Of a stretch of 64,000 nt of DNA, positions 57,147-64,000 are shown one piece after another. Position 1 is the first letter of the stretch. The number at the start of each line of letters is the position of its first letter. The notes beneath the pieces are model-generated. The model did no database searches and was not told the DNA's origin. It saw only the letters and a list, made by a program, of their open reading frames with translations. The stretch covers positions 58,085 to 122,084 of the forward strand of contig MU270130.1 of assembly GCA_021432635.1 (NCBI GenBank). Reading direction: 5' to 3'. Source of the DNA: Thozetella sp. PMI_491. Lineage: Eukaryota; Ascomycota; Sordariomycetes; Chaetosphaeriales; Chaetosphaeriaceae. A program made the translations under genes and the position numbers.

Positions 57147-59078
57147 ATGTCTCGAGCCGTCGGCACCGCCTTCCTGCTTGCCAGCGCCAGCATCTGGCCA
57201 CGGGTGACGCACGGCTATGTCTGGCCAGACCCGACTACAGACCAGCTGGAAACGCTCTTGTATGAGCAGACCGGATGGCGAGCGTCTAGCCCCGCCGGGC
57301 TGGTGAGCAACTGTGTCGGAGTAGTTGGGACCGGACGAAGCGTGGGTGCAGAATGGGTGCGCACCGCCTATCACGACATGGCCACCGCCGATATCGTCGC
57401 CGGCACGGGAGGAATTGACGCCTCGATCGGCTTCGAGACCGAGCGAGCCGAGAACCCCGGCAAGGCCTTTAATGGCACGCTCCAGAGCTTCACGAATGTT
57501 GCGACGATGCGGTCTACCCTATCCGACCTGATCGCCATGGCGGCTGTATTTGCCTCGGGTGCCTGCTCGAACGGCGAGATACTGATCCCGTTTAGAGGTG
57601 GCCGCATTGATGCTGCGGGGCCCGGTCCGACGGGCGTCCCGGAGCCTCAGCAGGATATTGAGTCGCATACAGCGAGCTTCAAGAGGCAAGGCTTCAATGC
57701 CTCAGAGATGATCGCCCTAGTCGCATGCGGACACAGCCTTGGCGGCGTTCACGGAGTTGACTTCCCGCTCGTTGTCGATGTAGTCAACGACACGGTAGGT
57801 CTCGGTATCTCGATGCTTAGCCTGGCCATGCAAGCTTACGCCGGTGCTCTTCCTTGTATAGGCCACCGACGACAATACTGTCGCATTCGACAGCACGGCA
57901 AACTTCTTTGACAACAAGGTGTACGTATTGGATTTGAGGTGTTGGACGCTGTCCTGTATCTAACGTTTCCCAGCGCGACGGAATTCGTGGCCAACACGAC
58001 ACAGAACCCTCTCGTGTCGGGTCACAATGAAACGACCCGCTCCGATCTACGCATCTTCAGCAGCGACGGAGGTGCGCTCATGAACCGGTTCGCCGAGTCG
58101 CCAGAGCTGTTCTCGCAGACCTGCAAGGACTTAATGGAGCGGATGATCAATACAGTCCCGAAGGAAGTTACCCTCACCGATGTCATTACCCCGGTCTCCG
58201 TCAAGCCCAAGTGGCTAACCGTGGATGTCAACGACGACGGAACAATGAGTATCGCCGGAGAAATTCGAGTAAGTCATTCACAAGTCCCGGGGTCTTGCGG
58301 CCGTTGGATTGCCGCTGATACGTCCTCTCGGTGATCAGATCGACGCAGCACTGCTACCTGCGAGTAGGCAAGTGCTCATCCATGTCAGCCCTCGCTCCGG
58401 CGCAACTTGCGCTCAGGACGACGCCTGCACGGCAATCACGGCGACTACAAACCCGCTGATGACAACCCACTGTGTCTATGCGAACTGCGGGCCGAGCTTC
58501 CAATTTTTCGACTTCAGCGGAGTTGTGCCTACGGAGCAAGGTGTCTCTTCGTTGACAATCGAGATCGTGGACAGCGCAACAGGCGCATCCATCACATACG
58601 ACAACTCAGGCCAGGGCTTTCCGCTCCCGGATGTCATCTATCCGCAGGCGGCGAGGTCGTGTGCCAACATCAACTGCTCGTCTGCAGGCTGTACCCAAGA
58701 GAGAAACCTTACAGTTGCGGTAGGTACCAAGACATGACATTCTAGTCAGGTTATGATGCGGGACCTTGTATTCTTGGATTCTTGCTAATTAGGCTCTAGA
58801 TTTTAAATGCCGATCAGTTCACTGAGGTGAGCCTGGTGGTCTACGAGCGCGCGACTCTAAACGCGATGGTGCCTGGGTTTAAGCAATCGAGCATTCCGAT
58901 AGTGAAAGGCCAGCCTATCGCCGGTACTAACTACACCCTATACAATGTGGTGTACAACGGAGGTCTAGCGCAGGTCCTACACCCCTATGATATAGTGGCA
59001 AGTGGTCCTGGGGGGTCTATCGAAAGCACCTACAACAGCTGGGGCTTGCTGAGTGCCGCTGCATGCGCCACGGCATAA
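57147..59078 (+). CDS. Secreted heme peroxidase, class II-like, with C-terminal extension
   Basis: Five exons: 57147-57794, 57862-57920, 57974-58268, 58339-58719 and 58800-59078. Introns are 67, 53, 70 and 80 nt, and the protein has 553 residues. The Met at 57147 opens a good signal peptide; another in-frame ATG lies at 57120. The distal-side helix reads RTAYHDM with catalytic His, followed by a GGIDAS metal-binding part. The proximal side is ALVACGHSLGGVHG. TQNPLV and SDGGALMN follow, as in class II-type peroxidases. The last 200 residues form a Cys-containing extension of unknown role, as in several ascomycete peroxidases. Expected to oxidise phenolics with H2O2 outside the cell. I did not see evidence of a Mn-binding site. 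Confidence 0.87.
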
Positions 59079-59543
59079 ATACCATAGTAAAATGACGCTG
59101 AGTGTTGATTGACATCCCTGGATGCCGTCTTTGGTGCTCTCGTGATTCAAGAGTAGAGTGGGGCGATGCCCCCAGTGCTGCACCCACTTATCATGTCTAC
59201 TGCCAAATCTAGCACAAGCATGTCGGTAGAGCAGATCTCTTGCTGCGATAAGGGCCTCAAATTTGGCAAGAATATTAAACATTAGAGAATATACTTCTGC
59301 TTCCGTGGTATCGTGATCGTATCTCGAGAGTTATGCCAGCCCGCGCTGTCATCTATGCTGTCTCAACGCCATGCATGCACGGGAAATCCCATGCAAGACA
59401 ACCCAACGCCCGCCAATATGCCATATGCCATGTGTCTTCTGCTCTCAGACAAGTTTGTGCCTGTTCCTCCTGCTCGTATCTAGAGCGGATGGGGTAAATC
59501 GTTGACGCTTCCCCTTCGCGAGCTTGTATACGCGCCGCGCCTA
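59079..59543. other. Convergent 3' region
   Basis: 465 bp between the convergent peroxidase and ceramide synthase genes. No gene seen. Confidence 0.5.
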
Positions 59544-60855
59544 TCACATCTTCGTCTGCGCGGCAACACCTTCGCTGCCCTTCAACGAAGACGCAAGCTT
59601 AGCGATCGGCTCGTCGTCCTCCGCGGCCTCCGCCTCAGATTCCTCGTCCTCGGATCGGTCGTCCTTGGCAATGTTCAAAACGACGAAGCGGTATGCCACG
59701 CGACCCAAGCAGTAGAGCCAGAATAGGTTGAGAGCCTGCAGCGCGGCCAGGAGCCCAAAGGTGACAGCGTGCGAGATCCAGCACTTGTACTGCTCGGCAG
59801 CCCAGTCAAGGTGGTAGGGGCCGATGGTCGCGAATTCGGTGAGGATCGAATAGAGCACGCGTAGGTTCAGGTAGTGGCGCAGGTAGATCCACCAGCCGAT
59901 GCACATGGCGAAGTACGGGCCCTGCAGGGGGCTGTCGATGTAGTTGAGAGCCTTGGAGGTCTGCAGAGCACGTTAGCAACCACCACTTTGGGGCATACCC
60001 GGGGAATCCCGGGCGGAGGTATGCGGGCGGACTTACAGCGAGGAAGAAGTCGCTAATGTCGTGGGTGATGTAGATGCCGACGCCCATGTACGTGAAGTGG
60101 AACTTGTAGCTGAGGCCGATGAGGGACACAGTGACGATGTGGTGGGCCACAAACTCCTTGAAGTCCTTGCGCCGCTTCTCCAGCCCCAGAACCATGACCA
60201 GGACCTGCTGGGCCCAGAAGGCGGCCTGAAACAGGTAGTAGAACTTGAAGACGGCCTCGTGGCTCATGTGGGGGTACCCCTCGTACATGGCACGCGTGTC
60301 AAAGTACCACAGCGGCGAGCGGCTCATGACGTACAGCCCCAGCGGGCCGCTGAAGGCCGTGTAGGCGGCCGTGTACATCTGCTCATTGAAGCGGGCCTGC
60401 TTGTTGCGCGACGTAATGCCGTAGGCGCGGGCAAGAGGGCGGAGGACCTCGTGCATGGTGAACTCGCGGAAAAAGGAGATGACGATGGTGTAGAAGAAGA
60501 CAAAGGCCAAGTCCCACAGGCCCTTCCCGTACTGGGACGGGCTGTCGACGGCGCCGTCGTTCCCAAGCGGGTACGAGAGGAAGATGAAGGGGTGAACCGG
60601 GTTGGACTCGGTCGGGTTTACAGCGTAAACCGCCAGGAAGGCCAGGATGAGGCCCAGAGGCAGGGTCCAAGTCCGCAGGACGGGCGGGTGCGATCGCGAC
60701 TTCCTGCGCCGGGCCGCGGCCTTTTTCTGCGCGTCGCCGGCGGCGCCGCGATCGCCGCCGGTGTCGGCACGCGGGCGCGTGACGCCATGCTGCTTTCGCG
60801 AATGCAAGTCGTATGCCGCCGGCCCGGCCAGAACGGAGATGTCGGAAGAAGACAT
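59544..60855 (-). CDS. Ceramide synthase, Lag1-type TLC-domain protein
   Basis: Exons 60855-60037 and 59960-59544, with a 76-nt phase-0 intron, encode 411 residues. Family role: N-acylation of sphingoid bases with acyl-CoA in the ER membrane. After a basic N-terminal tail there are about seven TM helices. The Lag1p motif is present with KDFKEFVAHHIVT (catalytic His238-His239) and the later ITHDISD. The C-terminal tail is acidic. A second ceramide synthase gene with the same orientation follows upstream on this strand (61448-63136). Filamentous fungi commonly keep two types with different acyl-CoA and base preferences. Confidence 0.92.
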
Positions 60856-61447
60856 GGTCGTTGTAAGAAGTGAATGCCGCCTCGGAATTTTTCGAAATGA
60901 GTCCAAGATTGTCAGACGGAAAGCTCGGCAAAGGACGAAGGAGTCGCGTGCGTCCTGTGAGGTTTTTAATGCGGTCGTGGCAGCTGCACCGGCCTTGGAA
61001 GCCCCTGACAATGCAAACCTGACGTGTAAATAGGTCCCCGTCGGGGCTAGTTTGGGCGTGAGGTCATTGAGTCGGGGGTCAGGGGGAAAGGAGACGGCCA
61101 GGTTGGAGGTTATATAATGCGCGCGAAAGGTTCTTCCATGCACAGTCAGATCCGGTGCTGCGATGGCCGAGCGAAGTCAGCCAATTGCCTGTCAGCTTGG
61201 CGGGAGCAGCGGATACAAACAGGGTAATAAAAAATGCTCGAGTAGAATTACGATGGGTCCTCCTCCCATGCATTCTGTTCGTCTCCTAATTCCCCCCCGG
61301 GCAGATGCGCGCATCTGATAGGTACAAATAATGAGGCCAGCGGGCTCCATCCTGGGGTTCTCGGGCGCCGCGGGGTCCGCGTGCTTCCCGCCCTTTTCCC
61401 ACCCCTGCCCCGCCCGCTGCCAGCGGAACGGCCGGACCCACTACCGG
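60856..61447. promoter_or_regulatory. Promoter of ceramide synthase gene 1
   Basis: 592 bp between the two co-directional ceramide synthase genes. It contains a TATATAATG element (about 61112, minus strand ATTATATAA). No gene seen. Confidence 0.45.
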
Positions 61448-63136
61448 TCAGTCGATCTTGGTCTCACACCCGATTCTATTCAGCAGCTCTTTCTGGCCGC
61501 TCTGGATGTTCAAGCGGATGCCGCTCGAGCCCGCGGACCGGTTCCCGCTGCCGGCCCGGCGCTGCCAGGCCCGCGACTCGACGATGTCGTCGGCGCCGAC
61601 TTCCTCCTCGATAGGCCGCATTTCGGCACCCTCCTTCTCCTCCACCTCGGCCTCCTCCTCCACTTCGGCCTCGTCTTCGCTCCGGACGTCCTCGGCGTTG
61701 CCACCTCCGAGGACCCGGGCGATGACACGTATCAGGAAGAATGACCACACTGACATGATGGCCTGGAGCCCCATCAGGTAGGAGAAGAAAGCCACCCAGA
61801 CGTTGTTGTCGAAGCAAATCAAGCCGGCGGGGTCGCGGAACGGCACCAGCAGGTGTGCGCGGCCCTCGGGCACGGGGAACGGGCCCTGCAGGTTGTCACC
61901 AGGCCCTTTGTAGCAGGCGAAGGGCATCTCCTCAGGTGCGTGGCGGTAGACGCTGTAGCAGATCATCAGGTACAGCCCGTGGCGCGTCGCCATCCACGTA
62001 ACGGCGAACACGGCGAACACGGCATCGCAGAGGGTGGTGAGCCCAAGCGATTTGAGGCACTTGGCCAGCTGTTCCGGCATGTTAGGCAGGCTCTAGATTT
62101 CAGGGCCGCACGGGAAGGGACTTACGGGGAAGATCAGCTCGATCACGTCCATAGTCACCAGGATAAGGTTGGCGACGCGAGTGTAGTGATAGGCATATGA
62201 GGCCGCAATGAGCGTGACGGTGAGGAAGTGGTGACCCATGATCTCCCAGTAATCCTTCCGACGGGCCTCAAGGTTAGCAGCGAGGATCTGCTGCGTCCAC
62301 TGGGACCACTGGAACAGGAGGTAGGCCTTGAAGAGCCCACTGAGCTCTCTCTCTGGCCAGTCCCTCCACAGCTCCCGTAGGTTGAGGAAGTACGGCGACC
62401 TCCAATAGATGTACTGTGCGGCGTCAGCGACAGCTCAGGGGAGGAGGCGGAGGCCGAGTTCCTTACCATGCCCAGCGGCCAGAACACGCTGTAGTACAGC
62501 AGCATCCAGCCCTGTTCAGCGAAGCGCGTGGCACCTTTCCCCTTGGAGACCCCCCAGCGCCTAGCCAGCGGGGACAGCACATACTGCATGGAGCCGGCAC
62601 GGAGGCCGGTGAGCAGAACGATGCAGAAGCCGATGAAGTAAAAGTCATCGTAACCGATGCCATACTTGCCCGTCTTAGGGTTGTAGTACGACAAGGTCAG
62701 GATCTTGGCCGTATACGGCCGTGCCCGGGGCAGACCTAGGTGTGCAAAGAGCACGGAGAGAATCAGGTTGAACGAGATGCCTACCGCATTGTTAGCATAA
62801 ACAACATAGACCGGTAGCGTGGGGCATCTGAAGGAAGCGAGCTTTGGGGGAGGGGGAGGGATGAGATGGGTTAGGATGGGATGGGGAAGGGATGGGATGG
62901 GGGCGAGGGAGACAAAATGACGATGTTCCAAGCAGCGGCGAGGGCAGCAAGGCATCTCCTGACATACTAGCCTGGTTCTCGATGAGCCATTGCGACAGGC
63001 TCCTGGCCGGCGCGGCATCGGGCCTCTGGTCCTTCCGCATCGCGGCGTTAATGCCTGCGGCAGGGGCGACCCGGGACGGCTTCGTCGGCACGGCGGTGTG
63101 CCTCTGCTTCCGCGGGTTCGTGTGTGCGCCCGCCAT
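61448..63136 (-). CDS. Ceramide synthase, second type (TLC domain)
   Basis: Four exons: 63136-62968, 62780-62467, 62413-62126 and 62068-61448. Introns are 187, 53 and 57 nt, and the protein has 463 residues. After a basic N-terminal tail of 56 residues, exons 2-4 give about seven TM segments. The Lag1p motif is RRKDYWEIMGHHFLT, with His222-His223. The next signature ILVTMDVIELIFP precedes intron 3. The C-terminal tail is very acidic (many Glu), then charged. It differs from the neighbouring copy in loop lengths and in the motif residues around the His pair, so the two are paralogues of different subfamilies rather than a recent duplication. The first intron is long and carries a G-rich repeat. 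Confidence 0.9.
62846..62909. repeat. G-rich GGGATG-type repeat inside intron 1 of the ceramide synthase gene
   Basis: Degenerate runs of GGGATGGGATG and GGGGGAGGGGGAGGG on the plus strand. The transcript, from the minus strand, would be C-rich there. Four or more G-runs of three or more could form a G-quadruplex on the template-complementary strand. Confidence 0.7.
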
Positions 63137-63907
63137 TCGAGCCTATTGCCTCGGCCGTACAGCCCAGCGCCGACGTCACACAGAGGCTCCCACAGCGAGC
63201 GGCGACGATTGGCGCTTGAACGAAAAGATGGGACTTTCGCTTTCCAGGTGTGTGTAGCGGGATCCAAGGTTAGCGGCTCTCTCTGCCTATGTATGTAAGC
63301 TGTCTTCAACTTTTTTTTTTGCCTCGTACATTGCTGGGTCCCCTCCTCTCTCCCCCGCTCTCTTTCCTCTTATTTTTCCCTTTTTTTTTCTTTTTTTCCC
63401 TTTTTGCGTTTGGCGCGTGGCGCCTAGACCACCCAACGGAAATGTGGCTTAGCAGGCTTGTGGGGCCGAAAAGGGGCAGCGAATTGCCGAGGTGTCATTT
63501 GTCACAGTTCGCTTAACCAGCCAAGGCCGCGCCTTCCTTGCAGCGGTGGGCTCCAAGGCGCCGGCCGCTGTCATCTCGATTCTTGAAAGCATGTTTCAGC
63601 GTGTGCCACAGAACGCGCCCCTGTCAAGCCTGTCCGCCAGCTTCTGTAACCTTTACCGCCAGACCGCCAGGCTCGTGCTAGAAGGGCGATCGTCCCGTTT
63701 TAGCCTCGGCCGACCACCGCCGGACTAAACCCCTTGCGTGTCGCTTGCCTGATCGAGGCTCAACAAACGGGAAGCCCCCCGGTCTCAACATCTTGAGCGG
63801 AGGTGACGCGCCCAAAACTGGAGCAACCGGAGAAAAGCTCAAGATCGCTAGTGGAGACAGCTCCACATGCATCCAAGCTCCTGGCGCGATTGCAAAGGCG
63901 GCTGATA
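63137..63907. promoter_or_regulatory. Promoter region of ceramide synthase gene 2
   Basis: 771 bp. It contains pyrimidine-rich and T-rich stretches (63310-63410) on the plus strand. Frames at 63289-63728 have no recognisable features. Confidence 0.4.
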
Positions 63908-64000
63908 CAGTGGGGTGTCATAAATATGAATATAGCTGGATGTACTGCCAAGATTGCCCCACTGGCGCTAGCCACATCCAGCCAGTGTTTTCCTGGCCGC
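63908..64000. mobile_element. 93-bp transposon-end-like repeat, copy 2, at the window end
   Basis: Identical base for base to 44889-44981 and also preceded by TA (63906-63907). The copy ends at the window edge at exactly the base where copy 1 meets the gap. Probably the end of an element whose body is unassembled. Confidence 0.65.

Noticed and set aside
60061-60873. 270-codon frame antisense to the first ceramide synthase gene
   Set aside because: Exact shadow of the TLC-domain coding exon, without motifs of its own.
61331-61744. Frame antisense to the ceramide synthase 3' end
   Set aside because: Shadow of the acidic tail of the ceramide synthase on the other strand.

Overview
The window is nuclear DNA of a filamentous ascomycete (Pezizomycotina; Sordariomycetes is likely but not proven). 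Genes are spaced 0.3-2 kb apart on both strands. They are interrupted by GT-AG introns of mostly 50-90 nt, and every splice join listed here was checked for phase. The families are typical of this group: Zn2Cys6 regulators, Dal5-type MFS carriers, UstYa/DUF3328, DUF1996, laccase and fungal heme peroxidase. I saw no tRNA, rRNA, CRISPR array or intact transposase gene.

Layout. 0-3 kb: a gene cut by the window edge and a frameshifted gene relic. 3-6.2 kb: a Prp43-like DEAH helicase between two related, oppositely oriented minisatellites. 7.9-9.6 kb: a secreted DUF1996 protein. 10.5-19.4 kb: a HAD hydrolase, a D-serine dehydratase and a RidA imine deaminase, then two Zn2Cys6 regulators. 21.3-42.6 kb: a group without a PKS or NRPS. 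It holds a SnoaL-like protein, a carboxymuconolactone-decarboxylase-like protein, a quinone oxidoreductase, a Zn2Cys6 regulator, a Baeyer-Villiger monooxygenase, a metallo-beta-lactamase-fold hydrolase, an NmrA-like protein, an MFS carrier, an 8-TM protein and a group A FAD monooxygenase. It reads as a set for uptake, oxidation and ring opening of a small molecule. 42.8-44.2 kb: a secreted aspartic protease. 45 kb: a 10-N assembly gap inside a transposon-like repeat, then the 3' end of a laccase gene. 45.6-50 kb: an alcohol dehydrogenase relic and a free-standing thioester reductase. 51-56.4 kb: a small secreted protein gene, a complete UstYa-family oxidase gene and a second MFS gene. 57.1-59.1 kb: a secreted heme peroxidase. 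59.5-63.1 kb: two co-directional ceramide synthase genes. The last 93 bp repeat, base for base, the repeat that borders the gap at 45 kb.

How genes may work together. D-serine dehydratase releases 2-aminoacrylate, which RidA hydrolyses, so the convergent pair at 11.7-13.8 kb makes biochemical sense. In the 21-43 kb group, the monooxygenase would make an ester or lactone, the MBL-fold enzyme would open it, and the decarboxylase-like, SnoaL-like and FAD enzymes could process the product. Three Zn2Cys6 regulators and several CGG-type palindromes lie around these genes. The UstYa/MFS/small secreted protein neighbourhood at 51-56 kb is the best candidate for an undescribed metabolite or peptide system, but its precursor candidate is uncertain. 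All functional links are inferred from families and gene order.
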